NCBI RefSeq assembly: GCF_004118285.1
Contig: NZ_SDHY01000006.1
Coordinates: forward strand, 124,001 to 188,000
DNA length: 64,000 nucleotides
DNA from: Aquirufa rosea
GTDB taxonomy: Bacteria > Bacteroidota > Bacteroidia > Cytophagales > Spirosomataceae
Direction of reading: 5' to 3'
Shown here piece by piece: positions 1 to 9,001 of this stretch (the stretch's first letter is position 1; each line of letters opens with the position of its first letter). The notes under the pieces are model-generated. The model was given only the letters and a program-made list of their open reading frames with translations. It ran no database searches and was not told where the DNA came from. Made by a program: the position numbers and the translations under genes.

Positions 1-406
1 CTGAATCACCGATTTTACTCAAATAATGCCCAATTAAATCGCCATTAAAAAGCATATCGTTGTGCATCATAAATAAATACTTAGACTGACAATTTTCCCA
101 AGGATACTGACTACGAATCGAATAGCGGTAGTCTTTAAAATAAAGCAGAATTTTATTTAGCAGTCCTTTTCTTCTTCCTTCCCACCAGCCAAAGAAAAAC
201 TTAGGTTTAAAATAGGTAATTGGTAGTCCATCCAAAAGTGACTTTAACAATTCTTCGTCAAATCCCTCGGGTTGACTTTTCTCCAAAGTGACATAGATGC
301 GTTGAATATGTTGTCCTGAATTTTTCATCAGAGACCAAATACTCACGGCCGTTTGATAAGGTTTACCATATACATTAACGGCTACATCTACTTGTTGAAA
401 CTTCAT
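1..406 (-). CDS. Glycosyltransferase-like protein, 5' part (runs off the window)
   Basis: The first 135 residues of a minus-strand protein that starts with ATG at 404-406 and is still open at base 1. It begins MKFQQVDVAVNVYGKPYQ, followed by a segment 'SIWSLMKNSGQHIQRIYVTL' typical of the nucleotide-sugar binding fold of family 2-like glycosyltransferases, and later 'YLFMMHNDMLFNGDL', where an HND-D stretch sits where a DxD-like metal motif is expected. No signal peptide or membrane segment is visible in this part. The family call rests on the general pattern, not on a decisive motif; another nucleotide-sugar-dependent transferase or a hypothetical protein is possible. Confidence 0.5.
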   Translation of the reverse strand, partial: MKFQQVDVAVNVYGKPYQTAVSIWSLMKNSGQHIQRIYVTLEKSQPEGFDEELLKSLLDGLPITYFKPKFFFGWWEGRRKGLLNKILLYFKDYRYSIRSQYPWENCQSKYLFMMHNDMLFNGDLIGHYLSKIGDS

Positions 407-510
407 AGGAAAATTTAAGAAGTATAAATTTAAATTAAATGATTTATAGTGGGTAATTCTAGGGCCTATATTCTTTAGAAGGACGAATAAAATACATCCC
501 TAGAGAAATA

Positions 511-891
511 TCACAATGGTTCATACTTGGCTTGAATGATAAAATAATTTCCCTTTTCCCCCTCGATGATGGAATTACCTATATCATCTATATCATTGAT
601 TTTGAGTGCCTCATGAATAAATCGTGAATCCTCCGGAAAATGAATGGCCATCACAAAGCAGCCTTCAATGCTAATAGAAATTCGAGCAAAATAGGTGGAA
701 TCTTTCGTAAACTTATTCTTTTGAATCACCGTAGCCGGATAGGTCCCATCCTCAAAAATACAAGCATAAGGCAAATGGGAATTCTTCTTTTCTTTCAGAG
801 GCTTTTTGGGTTTCCCCTGTTGAGAATAAGATAGAAAAGGCAGCAGGATAAGAAAGAAAAGTAGCTTTCGTTTTAACATGAAAAAGGGCAT
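511..891 (-). CDS. Small secreted hypothetical protein
   Basis: A 126-residue protein with an N-terminal signal peptide (LLFFLILLPFLSYS, cut probably before QQGK near residue 24) and a basic linker rich in Lys. The rest is a compact domain with no motif I recognise. Its ATG shares one base with the stop of the upstream esterase gene (TAATG overlap), so the two are probably translationally coupled and this is the last gene of the carbohydrate operon. A second ATG at residue 5 (base 879) sits closer to the signal peptide and may be the true start. The function is unknown; a periplasmic role linked to the esterase is only suggested by position. Confidence 0.6.
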   Translation of the reverse strand: MPFFMLKRKLLFFLILLPFLSYSQQGKPKKPLKEKKNSHLPYACIFEDGTYPATVIQKNKFTKDSTYFARISISIEGCFVMAIHFPEDSRFIHEALKINDIDDIGNSIIEGEKGNYFIIQAKYEPL

Positions 892-2138
892 TAATTAAGC
901 TCTTCTTTTCCAAACTTGATGTATTGCTCCCAATCGTATTCATTGATATCGTGTTTCCCTTCTCGAATATGGTATCGAATCAATTGACCTACTGGTTGAT
1001 TTAAGCCTGGCATTTCTATGTTTCCCAAGCCTTTTTTACCATATAAAGCGTACACTTTCTCCATTTCGCGTGTACTCAAAAATTCCCCTTTCGGATCAGA
1101 CCATTGATCTCCAAATGCCGAAGCCACATAGACTGGTCGAGGCGACAGTAAACTCAATAAAATATGTTGATCAAAAGGCAATTCATTTTCTCGATCTGAA
1201 TAAGTGGCATATTTGGGTAAAAACCAATGCGGGAAACTATTGGTGATACGCCAAATGGTCTCACCATAAATTCTTCTACTCAATGCCGCCCCACCTTCTC
1301 CTGACTCATTAGAAATGATGGCAGCAAATCGCTGATCATTAGCTCCAGCCCACATGGCAGCTTTTCCTAAACGCGAATGACCATGAACAATGACTTTATT
1401 GGGATCTATTTGCTGGATATTCTGAGCCAAATCCATGATACGACTTAGACCCCAAGCCCAAGCACCCATGGCTGTCCATTCCTCTGGTTTCAATCCCAAT
1501 GCAGAGGCTAAACGAGTACGAACTCCGTTTTTATAGCCATTGGCATGGTCTTCTTCAAAATCACCGCATGCCGCTGTAATAGTCCCAAAGCCAGCATCAA
1601 TCACTTTCTCTATTTGCCAACGAGTCGCCCAAACGCCTCTAGAACTTGGTTGAGAAACATAGTTCACAAAATCAGGTGCATTATTACATACCACATATTT
1701 GTCGAACATAGGAATAGACTCATCGGTACTAATCGTCTGATTACCACAAAAATTTAATCCCAAAAATACAGGAGCTTTCTTGACAGCTGTTGGCAAAATT
1801 ACCACTACTGTGGCCTGAACTTTACCTTCAAAATCCATTTTCCAAATCGACTGAATCGCTTTACCCCCCAGAATCTCCTTCTTGGAAATCAAGGTATTGA
1901 CTTGCTTGAGCTTCTTTTTGGGTAGTTTACCATACATATGAGATGCAAACAAATCTAACCAATAGCCACGATTCTTTTCCCATTCAGCTTTTGTCGTGAT
2001 TTTTTTTGAACCCATTACTAAAGGATCGGGCAAAGTAAATGCGCCTACCTTACTTTCATCGTAATTGGCTACAAAGGGTTTTTGCTGAGCCATAATGGTC
2101 GTATTTAAAAAACAAAATAAGAGAATAAATCTTTTCAT
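891..2138 (-). CDS. CE15-family glucuronoyl esterase-like hydrolase, secreted
   Basis: An alpha/beta hydrolase of about 415 residues that resembles bacterial carbohydrate esterase family 15, which cleaves the ester between 4-O-methyl-glucuronic acid of xylan and lignin alcohols. Visible signatures: nucleophile elbow VHGHSRLGK (Ser at about residue 255), downstream NESGEGG with the conserved Glu/Gly stretch (about 278), and a late catalytic His in GKHDINEYDW (about 396). The ATG at 2136-2138 gives a clean signal peptide (MKRFILLFCFLNTTIMAQ); the reading frame extends to a TTG at 2159, which would put extra residues before the signal peptide and is less likely. It lies 28 bp downstream of the ABC binding-protein gene. 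The substrate is inferred from the family only. Confidence 0.8.
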   Translation of the reverse strand: MKRFILLFCFLNTTIMAQQKPFVANYDESKVGAFTLPDPLVMGSKKITTKAEWEKNRGYWLDLFASHMYGKLPKKKLKQVNTLISKKEILGGKAIQSIWKMDFEGKVQATVVVILPTAVKKAPVFLGLNFCGNQTISTDESIPMFDKYVVCNNAPDFVNYVSQPSSRGVWATRWQIEKVIDAGFGTITAACGDFEEDHANGYKNGVRTRLASALGLKPEEWTAMGAWAWGLSRIMDLAQNIQQIDPNKVIVHGHSRLGKAAMWAGANDQRFAAIISNESGEGGAALSRRIYGETIWRITNSFPHWFLPKYATYSDRENELPFDQHILLSLLSPRPVYVASAFGDQWSDPKGEFLSTREMEKVYALYGKKGLGNIEMPGLNQPVGQLIRYHIREGKHDINEYDWEQYIKFGKEELN

Positions 2139-2166
2139 GGAATTGCGATTTAAAATCAAATGAATA

Positions 2167-3078
2167 CTATTGGGTCTTAACCTGGAATGGTATCAAAACC
2201 TGAGATTCTTTGATAGGCTTCTTATTAATTAAATCCAAAGCCATAGCAATGGCTTGCGCACCTTGTTGTTCTGCATTTTGCAAAATAGTGGCATCTAAAT
2301 TACCCGCCTGAACCGCCTTTAATGCATCGCCAATACCATCTACACTTACCACCACTACCTTATCCTTTTTCTTTGCATCCATCAAGGCCTGCATGGCTCC
2401 CAATCCCATTTCATCATTATGGGCAAATACTCCCTGAATTTGGTCTCCATAGGACTGAATCCAGTTTTCCATGAGTGCCATGGATTTAGCTCTATCCCAT
2501 TCTCCTGTTTGAGTAGCTAATAATTTAATCTGTGGATAGGCCTTTAATGCTTCCATAGCACCTCGCTCCCGATCTATTTGAGCTGCTTGACCCATATATC
2601 CCTGAATCATTAAAATATTTCCTTTTCCATTGAGTTTTTTAGCTAAAAAATCAATGGCCATTTTGGCGGACTCAGCATCATCTGAGCCCACCCAGGCATC
2701 TGGTTTTTCCTTGGTAGAAGAATTAACATTGACGATAGGAATTCCTGCTTTTCTTGCTCGTAAAATGGCAGGTGAACTAGCCTCAAACTCTGCTGGATTC
2801 AGGATGATGGCATCAACTTGTTGACTAATAAAATTCTCTACTTGTTCCACTTGCTTCAAAGCAGAGCGCTCGGCATCTACCACAATAAGCTCAACATCAG
2901 CATCTTTGGCATGCTTTTCCAAAGAAGCGCTTACTTGTTGAATAAACTCATTTTGCAAACTTAACATGGACACACCTATGACTATTTTCTTCTTTTCACC
3001 CGAGGATTCCTTAGATCCACAAGCCAATAGAAGAGCCACGAATAAAAAAGAGAGTAAACTGCGTATTCCTAATTTCAT
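2167..3078 (-). CDS. Sugar ABC transporter substrate-binding lipoprotein (RbsB-like)
   Basis: A 303-residue periplasmic binding protein type 1 (Peripla_BP_4), the sugar-capturing part of an RbsABC-type importer. A lipoprotein signal is present: SLLSFLFVALLLACGSK with the lipobox Cys at residue 20. The mature part starts with IVIGVSMLSLQNEFIQQ and has the family pattern 'QVDAIILNPAEFEA', 'GIPIVNVNSS', 'MALDLINKKP'. The gene directly follows the permease (1-bp gap) and precedes the esterase. The sugar cannot be read from the sequence; ribose-family proteins also bind xylose, galactose, inositol and other monosaccharides. Confidence 0.9.
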   Translation of the reverse strand: MKLGIRSLLSFLFVALLLACGSKESSGEKKKIVIGVSMLSLQNEFIQQVSASLEKHAKDADVELIVVDAERSALKQVEQVENFISQQVDAIILNPAEFEASSPAILRARKAGIPIVNVNSSTKEKPDAWVGSDDAESAKMAIDFLAKKLNGKGNILMIQGYMGQAAQIDRERGAMEALKAYPQIKLLATQTGEWDRAKSMALMENWIQSYGDQIQGVFAHNDEMGLGAMQALMDAKKKDKVVVVSVDGIGDALKAVQAGNLDATILQNAEQQGAQAIAMALDLINKKPIKESQVLIPFQVKTQ

Positions 3079-3079
3079 G

Positions 3080-4027
3080 TTAACGTTTTATTTTTTGATA
3101 AACACTGTCCAATATAACTGCTAATATAATAATTCCCCCCATCACCACTTGCTGCCAGTACGCAGAAACATTCAATAAATCGAGACCATTATTGATGACA
3201 CCAATAAACAATACACCTAGTAATGTTCCAGTCATGCTACCTTTACCTCCTCGAGTACTTGTTCCTCCTATTATCACCGCAGCTATGGCATCTAACTCGA
3301 ACCCTAAGCCCGCATTGGGTTGGCCCGTATTGATACGAGCCGACAATAAAATACCCCCCAAAGCGGCAAATATCCCACTCAGGGTGTACACTATCCATTT
3401 CACTTTGGCAACGGGAATTCCTGCCACCCAAGCAGCCGTTTCATTTCCACCAATGGCCGTCACATATCGTCCAAAGACAGTTTGAGTTAGTACAAAATGG
3501 CAAATCAAATAAGATAGTATCAAAAAACCAATGGGAATAGGAATACCTAAAACATCACCATTCCCCAAATAATTAAAGCTATCCAATAAATCTGAAACAG
3601 GACGACCAGAAGAAATAATTAATGCTACTCCCCTTGCGATAGTCATGGTTCCCAAGGTCACTATAAATGGTGGAACTTTAGAAAGTATCACAGTTAGTCC
3701 ATTGAGCGCCCCCATCAAAGCACCGACTCCTAAAGCCATTATTAAGGCTAAATAGACATTTCCATTGATAGATTTGGCAAATAATGCAGCCACTACGCCG
3801 GCCACGGCCAACATGGAGCCCAGAGATAAATCTATACCCCCTGAAATAATCACAAAAGTGACTCCAAATGCTAAAATGGCATTCACTGAAACCTGGTTAA
3901 GAATCACCAGCAAATTTGTCTCCGTTAAAAACCGAGGGGTTAAGCTGGTAATGAGAACGCACACGGCAATCAAGGCAATGAAAATCCCACCAGATTGACT
4001 ACCCATAAATATTTTTTTCCAGTTCAT
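3080..4027 (-). CDS. Sugar ABC transporter permease (RbsC-like)
   Basis: A 315-residue inner-membrane permease of the BPD_transp_2 family (RbsC/XylH/AraH) with 8-10 hydrophobic segments. Characteristic stretches are 'FVIISGGIDLSLGSMLAVAG', 'VTLGTMTIARGVALIIS', 'AIGGNETAAWVAGIPV' and 'AAVIIGGTSTRGGKGSM', the last matching the cytoplasmic coupling loop. It sits between the ATPase (6-bp gap) and the binding protein (1-bp gap), so the three genes form one complete importer. The substrate is unknown. ABC sugar importers are uncommon in Bacteroidota beside susCD. Confidence 0.92.
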   Translation of the reverse strand: MNWKKIFMGSQSGGIFIALIAVCVLITSLTPRFLTETNLLVILNQVSVNAILAFGVTFVIISGGIDLSLGSMLAVAGVVAALFAKSINGNVYLALIMALGVGALMGALNGLTVILSKVPPFIVTLGTMTIARGVALIISSGRPVSDLLDSFNYLGNGDVLGIPIPIGFLILSYLICHFVLTQTVFGRYVTAIGGNETAAWVAGIPVAKVKWIVYTLSGIFAALGGILLSARINTGQPNAGLGFELDAIAAVIIGGTSTRGGKGSMTGTLLGVLFIGVINNGLDLLNVSAYWQQVVMGGIIILAVILDSVYQKIKR

Positions 4028-4033
4028 ATATTC

Positions 4034-5539
4034 TTATTTCATAGCGAAAGACATAATCTCTGCTGGATTCGTTTCATCCTTATTCAAAATAGCAGTTTGC
4101 TTTCCTTTTGACACGACCAAAATGCGATCACTCATGTGCATCAATTCCGGCAAATCGGAGGAAATCAAAATGATGGATTTCCCTTGTCGACTCAACTCAA
4201 CCATCAAGGTATATATTTCAAATTTTGCTTGTACATCGATACCTCTCGTGGGCTCATCTAAAATTAATACATCAGGTAAATGTTGTAAGACGCGACCAAA
4301 AACAACTTTCTGCTGATTACCACCGCTCAAGTTCATGACCTTTTGCTCTGGTCCATTCGTTTTAATCTTTAGTCGTTCAATATGCCCCAGAGCAACGGAC
4401 TCTTCCATTTTTCTATTTAAAAGACCCAAGCGCTGAAATTCTATCAAGGAGGAAAGAGTCAAATTTTGTTGAACGGAAAATTCAGGAATAAATCCCATTT
4501 CCTTTCTGTCTTCACTCACATAACCTATACCTTGCTTAATGGCATCCTGAGGACTTTTAAACTTCATCAATTGATTTTTCCAAATGATTTCTCCCTGTTG
4601 TGGTGACAACAATCCAGCAAGGGCTTTACCAATTTCAGTCCTACCCGCTCCTACCAAACCCCCAAAACCCAAAATCTCCCCTTCATGCAGGTCAAATTCG
4701 ATGTGTTGAAATAATTTGGAATGTCCCAAGCCCCTCACTTGTAAGCTAACTTTTCCAGGCTGGTAAGCTCTAGCAGGAAAAAATTGATTCATTTCCCTAC
4801 CGACCATTTCCTGCACCACTTCCCATTCAGTGCAATCCTGGGTTGCTTTGGAGGAAATCAAGTGACCATCACGTAAGACGGATATTCGGTCCGACAACCC
4901 AAAAATTTCTTCCATTTTATGTGAAGTAAACAAGACACTTACTCCCTCATTTTTTAATTTATATAACAGTCGCCTGAACAAGGCAATCTCCTTTTCAGAT
5001 AAGGAAGAGGTTGGCTCATCCATTAAAATAAGGTGAGCGCGTTGAGATATTGCTCGTAATATCTCAACTAATTGTTGTTCTGCGATAGATAAATCCTTTA
5101 ATAAAGTACTTGGGTTAAGAAGAATATCATTTTCTTTCAACAAGTCCAAGGTTTTCAATCGGGCATTTTTTTTCCTTTCCCAAGGCCAAAATCCCAATTC
5201 ATGCTCTCTACCTAAAAATATATTTTCCTCTACGCTCAGCTCAGGAATCATCATCAATTCCTGATGAATCATGGAAATTCCTGCATCCATGATTTGCTTC
5301 ACATTTTCATGGAGGCGCTTTTGGCCAAAAAAAATCACCTCTCCACGATCAGGAGAGGTGATTCCCAAAATAATCTTCATTAAGGTTGATTTGCCTGCTC
5401 CATTCTCACCCACTAAAGCGTGGATTTCTCCAGGAAACAAAGCTAAATCAATGGAATGTAGAACGGGAGTTCCTGAATAAGCCTTAGAAACATGTTTGAG
5501 TTCTAGAACTGGTTCCACCTTTACTACCCTACCTTCCAT
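4034..5539 (-). CDS. Sugar ABC transporter ATP-binding protein (RbsA-like, two ATPase domains)
   Basis: A 501-residue fused double ATPase of the RbsA/MglA/XylG family that powers monosaccharide import. Domain 1 has Walker A GENGAGKST, a signature-like LSIAEQQ and Walker B LILMDEPTSSL. Domain 2 has the degenerate P-loop GLVGAGRTE that is usual for this family, signature LSGGNQQK and Walker B VLILDEPTRGID. Length and domain order are normal. It is followed by the permease and binding-protein genes, and preceded 8 bp upstream by a Gfo/Idh/MocA oxidoreductase, so transport and catabolism are co-transcribed. Confidence 0.93.
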   Translation of the reverse strand: MEGRVVKVEPVLELKHVSKAYSGTPVLHSIDLALFPGEIHALVGENGAGKSTLMKIILGITSPDRGEVIFFGQKRLHENVKQIMDAGISMIHQELMMIPELSVEENIFLGREHELGFWPWERKKNARLKTLDLLKENDILLNPSTLLKDLSIAEQQLVEILRAISQRAHLILMDEPTSSLSEKEIALFRRLLYKLKNEGVSVLFTSHKMEEIFGLSDRISVLRDGHLISSKATQDCTEWEVVQEMVGREMNQFFPARAYQPGKVSLQVRGLGHSKLFQHIEFDLHEGEILGFGGLVGAGRTEIGKALAGLLSPQQGEIIWKNQLMKFKSPQDAIKQGIGYVSEDRKEMGFIPEFSVQQNLTLSSLIEFQRLGLLNRKMEESVALGHIERLKIKTNGPEQKVMNLSGGNQQKVVFGRVLQHLPDVLILDEPTRGIDVQAKFEIYTLMVELSRQGKSIILISSDLPELMHMSDRILVVSKGKQTAILNKDETNPAEIMSFAMK

Positions 5540-5547
5540 GGATTAAA

Positions 5548-6705
5548 TTAACATGGCCACTCTACGTGAGTATCTTTCCATTGTTTTTGCTTAGCTGAAT
5601 CAATGACTGCCTCACAAACTTTCTGTGTTTGTAAAGACTCACGGAAGGTTGGAGAACAAGGCTCTCCTGTTTCCAATGACTTAAGGAAGTCAGCTGCTTG
5701 GTGCACAAAGCTATGCTCATAACCAATGGATAAACCTGGAACCCACCATTTGTCCATGTAAGGCTGATCTCCATCCGTTACTAGGATAGATTTCCATCCA
5801 CGAACGATAGAGGCATCGGCATGATCATACATCTCTAAACGGTTCAAATCATGTAGATCCCAACGTAAAGATGCATGCTCCCCATTGATTTCAAAAGTAT
5901 ATAAGGCCTTGTGCCCACGCGCATAACGAGTAGACTCAAATAAACCTAAGGAACCATTTTGGAAATGACAATGGAATAAACAAGCATCATCTATACCTAC
6001 TTTCTGTACTTGACCAGAATCAGTATGAACACGCTCCTTGATAAAGGTTTCAGTCATGGCAGAAACATCCGTAATACCACCATTGATCCACAATGCTGTA
6101 TCAATACAATGCGCTAATAAATCACCTGTAACTCCTGAACCAGCTGCTTCTACATCCAAACGCCAAGTACCTGCTCCACCTTGTGGCAAATCTGGACTAA
6201 TGGTCCAATCTTGTAGAAAGTTAGCGCGGTAATGGAAAATACGACCTAGTTTACCTGAATCTACGATCTGCTTAGCCAAGGTAACAGCTGGCAAACGTCG
6301 GTAGTTGTACCAAACTGTATTTTTCACACCTGCCGCCTCAATAGCAGCTACCATTTCTTCCCCTTCAGCCAAAGTTCTAGACAAAGGCTTCTCGCATAAA
6401 ATCATCTTGCCCGCTTTAGCAGCAGCGATAGCAATTTCAGCGTGGGTATCATTGGGTGTACAAATATCCACGGCATCGATATCATCACGTGCTATTATTT
6501 TACGCCAATCTGTTTCGTAAGAAGCATAGCCCCATTGCTCAGCAAATGCTTTTACTTTCTCCTCATTACGAGAGCAAACTGCCTGTAAAACAGGCTCATA
6601 AGCCAAATTAGGGAAAAAGTTAGTAATGCGGTTAAAACCATTGGAGTGGGTTCTTCCCATGAATCCCGTTCCTATCAATCCTATTCTTAATTTTTTCTTT
6701 TCCAT
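5548..6705 (-). CDS. Gfo/Idh/MocA family NAD(P)-dependent sugar oxidoreductase
   Basis: A 385-residue cytoplasmic enzyme with an N-terminal Rossmann fold ([13 protein letters not shown], residues about 8-20) and the family motif CEKPLSRT (about residue 103) that carries the catalytic-site Lys. No TAT or Sec signal, unlike many Bacteroidota homologues. Members oxidise a sugar or inositol hydroxyl to a ketone or act on 3-keto sugars. It stands in one operon with a TIM-barrel isomerase and a DUF1080 protein, a combination known from 3-keto-glycoside pathways; that role here is an inference. Confidence 0.88.
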   Translation of the reverse strand: MEKKKLRIGLIGTGFMGRTHSNGFNRITNFFPNLAYEPVLQAVCSRNEEKVKAFAEQWGYASYETDWRKIIARDDIDAVDICTPNDTHAEIAIAAAKAGKMILCEKPLSRTLAEGEEMVAAIEAAGVKNTVWYNYRRLPAVTLAKQIVDSGKLGRIFHYRANFLQDWTISPDLPQGGAGTWRLDVEAAGSGVTGDLLAHCIDTALWINGGITDVSAMTETFIKERVHTDSGQVQKVGIDDACLFHCHFQNGSLGLFESTRYARGHKALYTFEINGEHASLRWDLHDLNRLEMYDHADASIVRGWKSILVTDGDQPYMDKWWVPGLSIGYEHSFVHQAADFLKSLETGEPCSPTFRESLQTQKVCEAVIDSAKQKQWKDTHVEWPC

Positions 6706-6724
6706 AGTTCAAATTTTCAAAATA

Positions 6725-7756
6725 TTAAGACCAACCATGCGCATTACGCACCTTAATCATGGTTGCTAAAATATCATTCCATGTTTTTTGTTGTAACATC
6801 ACTTCATTGCTAAACATACAACCATCCCAACAGATATGCTTGAATGCTTTGGTTAATTCACCTTTTTCATCACGAAGCCAGAAACCTGCATCTTCTGCTA
6901 CAGATAATTTACCATTGGGATCTGTGGCTTGACAGTGTCTACCCGTTTTGTCATGACTTCCTGTTCCGTGAACAGTCCCATCATTTTGAGCCACGTGGAA
7001 ATCGATAGTCCATGGACGTAATGCCGCCGTAATTTTACGAAGAGCATCTTTCAAAACTTCACGGTCAGACCAATCATAACCTTCAGGTAAAATACGGTCT
7101 TCTGGGGAGTTATATCCCATGGTGTATAATAAAGTATGCGACATATCAGCCTGAAAACCAATGTTTTTACGATCAACAGCCTCCAAAGTAGCCACCATAT
7201 GACGCCATGAATGCATACCACCCCAACAGATTTCACCTTCAGCCGCTAAACGCTCACCGTAGTCGGCCGCTACATCACAAGCACGTTGGAAAGTCTCCAC
7301 AATCTTTTTTGAATTTCCTACTGGATCCTTAGCCCAATCAGAAACCCCACTAGCCGAGTCAATACGCACGATGCCATTCGGACGAATACCCATTTCACGT
7401 AAGGTTTGGCCAATTTCACAAGATTTTTTGACCATATCCACGAAGGTATCTTGGTCAGCTTTAGAACCAATAGCCGGACCTCCCCAAATGGGAGCCACCA
7501 AACTACCAATCTCTAAACCATGTGCTGCTACTTTGTCGGCTAATCTCTTAGCTCCTTCTTTACCCGAGTTAATGTCAAAATGAGGATCAAATAAACCCAC
7601 ATCAACTCCATCAAATTTTACACCATCCACTTCAGCAGCAGCTGTCATTTCAAGCATTTGATCTAAGGAAATAACTGGTTCTGAATCAGGACCTTTTCCC
7701 ACAATACCCGGCCAAGTGGCATTGTGTAATTTTGGATACTTATTTATTTGTGTCAT
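6725..7756 (-). CDS. TIM-barrel sugar isomerase/epimerase (AP_endonuc_2 superfamily)
   Basis: A 343-residue protein of the xylose-isomerase-like TIM-barrel fold. Likely metal-site segments are 'ERLAAEGEICWGGMHSW' (Glu), 'IGFQADMSHTL' (Asp/His), 'WTIDFHVAQNDGTVHGTG' (His) and 'RHCQATDPNGKL'. No signal peptide, so it is cytoplasmic. Such enzymes epimerise, isomerise or dehydrate keto sugars or inositol derivatives. It lies 21 bp downstream of the cupin isomerase gene and 19 bp upstream of the Gfo/Idh/MocA gene. The exact reaction cannot be assigned. Confidence 0.8.
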   Translation of the reverse strand: MTQINKYPKLHNATWPGIVGKGPDSEPVISLDQMLEMTAAAEVDGVKFDGVDVGLFDPHFDINSGKEGAKRLADKVAAHGLEIGSLVAPIWGGPAIGSKADQDTFVDMVKKSCEIGQTLREMGIRPNGIVRIDSASGVSDWAKDPVGNSKKIVETFQRACDVAADYGERLAAEGEICWGGMHSWRHMVATLEAVDRKNIGFQADMSHTLLYTMGYNSPEDRILPEGYDWSDREVLKDALRKITAALRPWTIDFHVAQNDGTVHGTGSHDKTGRHCQATDPNGKLSVAEDAGFWLRDEKGELTKAFKHICWDGCMFSNEVMLQQKTWNDILATMIKVRNAHGWS

Positions 7757-7777
7757 TTGTTCAAACGGTTTTATCGA

Positions 7778-8986
7778 TTACAATTTTAAATCAGGATTAT
7801 TTGGACCGAAGTGCTTCAACATCACGATTGGGTCAGTAGAAGAATGGTTAGTAATCACCACTCCTTCTTGCGCCGCCTTCTCCGTCACAAAAAACTCATC
7901 ATTGGTCAACTGACCGTAGCGAATCATAGCTGGGGTTTCAATGTCCCAAACACCCATTTTACCATGTCCTTGCATCATAATTAAGCCATAGGCAGCGGCA
8001 TCTTTAATGGTGACAGTTTGACCTGGGAAGATAGTTAATTCTTTGGCAGAAAATGCCTCAGAACGATAGCATACCCACTTCTCAGAATAACCTTCTTTTG
8101 CCATTTCAGCCTCATCCTTCACCGGAATTGGAGCCATAAAACGAGTTTCCAATAAATTAGGGTTGGTATTTAATTCCCAATCAATCACTTCCATTAATTG
8201 GTCATAATTACCAATCTGATCCTTCGGAGTACCATTCCATAATAATTCTTCTGGAATGATAGCTTCATTTACTAAGGATTGATACATAGCAAATACGTCA
8301 GAAGCTTTTTGTGGCTCATAAGTACAAAGGCTACCTGGTGCATGCAACATCCCTGGAGGAACATCCCATCCAGTTCCAGGAATCAATGGAAATGCTTGAG
8401 AGAACATGGTGATTTTATTATCACCTTTGGTGAAATTCTGTAAACACTCTTTGATTTGCTCCTTAGTAGTACCTGGAGCGATACCAAAGAACGTATAAGG
8501 AAAATCGCCTCCGTGGTTATTTAATTGAGGCGGAAAATAATAAGCTTCAGGCTTACCCAATTGACCAATTTTCGCCGCGTGTTCGTCGTTATGGTGAATA
8601 TGGTGTGGCAATGGTCCCATGTTATCAAAAAACTTGGAATACATAGGCCAAGATTTGTACTCATTCCATATACGATCCCCAATAATTTGAGCACCTAATT
8701 CTTCAATCACATCCTTTAATAGGATTTGCTCCTCTTTGCCACCATCTGTATAAACTACGGCACTCAAGCCTTCGTTTTCCCCAGTCAATGGACCATTTTT
8801 AGCAGGGGTTGTAGATGATAACCAACGCTCATCAATTCCACCTCTTACTCCACCGAGTACATAATAATCATCTGGATGCAATTTAATACGTCGACCTGGT
8901 ACGCAAAATGATCTAGGTACCCAGGTAGGTGCTAAACGCAATATACCCTTTCCTTGTTCTAGGGCTTTTTCTGCTTTATTTTTCAT
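7778..8986 (-). CDS. Cupin-fold protein related to type I mannose-6-phosphate isomerase
   Basis: About 402 residues, cytoplasmic, without a signal peptide. A metal-site-like stretch LPHHIHHNDEHAAK followed by KPEAYYFPP resembles the HxH...E region and the 'KPE' segment of type I phosphomannose isomerases, and later GWDVPPGMLHAPGSL fits the second part of the cupin (x-PPGxxHAx-). This suggests a sugar or sugar-phosphate aldose-ketose isomerase. I start it at the ATG at 8984-8986; the frame also opens at a TTG at 8998. It is 15 bp downstream of the DUF4432 epimerase gene. The true substrate may not be mannose 6-phosphate, because conservation outside the metal site looks low. Confidence 0.6.
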   Translation of the reverse strand: MKNKAEKALEQGKGILRLAPTWVPRSFCVPGRRIKLHPDDYYVLGGVRGGIDERWLSSTTPAKNGPLTGENEGLSAVVYTDGGKEEQILLKDVIEELGAQIIGDRIWNEYKSWPMYSKFFDNMGPLPHHIHHNDEHAAKIGQLGKPEAYYFPPQLNNHGGDFPYTFFGIAPGTTKEQIKECLQNFTKGDNKITMFSQAFPLIPGTGWDVPPGMLHAPGSLCTYEPQKASDVFAMYQSLVNEAIIPEELLWNGTPKDQIGNYDQLMEVIDWELNTNPNLLETRFMAPIPVKDEAEMAKEGYSEKWVCYRSEAFSAKELTIFPGQTVTIKDAAAYGLIMMQGHGKMGVWDIETPAMIRYGQLTNDEFFVTEKAAQEGVVITNHSSTDPIVMLKHFGPNNPDLKL

Positions 8987-9001
8987 AAGAATAGGCAATC
9001 T

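Noticed and set aside
458-504. Inverted repeat TCTAGGG...CCCTAGA before the first small gene's end
   Set aside because: Seven-base arms 33 bases apart without a T run; too weak to call a terminator or operator.
7778-8986. Homogentisate dioxygenase or other ring-cleaving cupin
   Set aside because: The KPE and HHIHHNDEH segments fit phosphomannose-isomerase-like cupins better, and the operon is about sugars.
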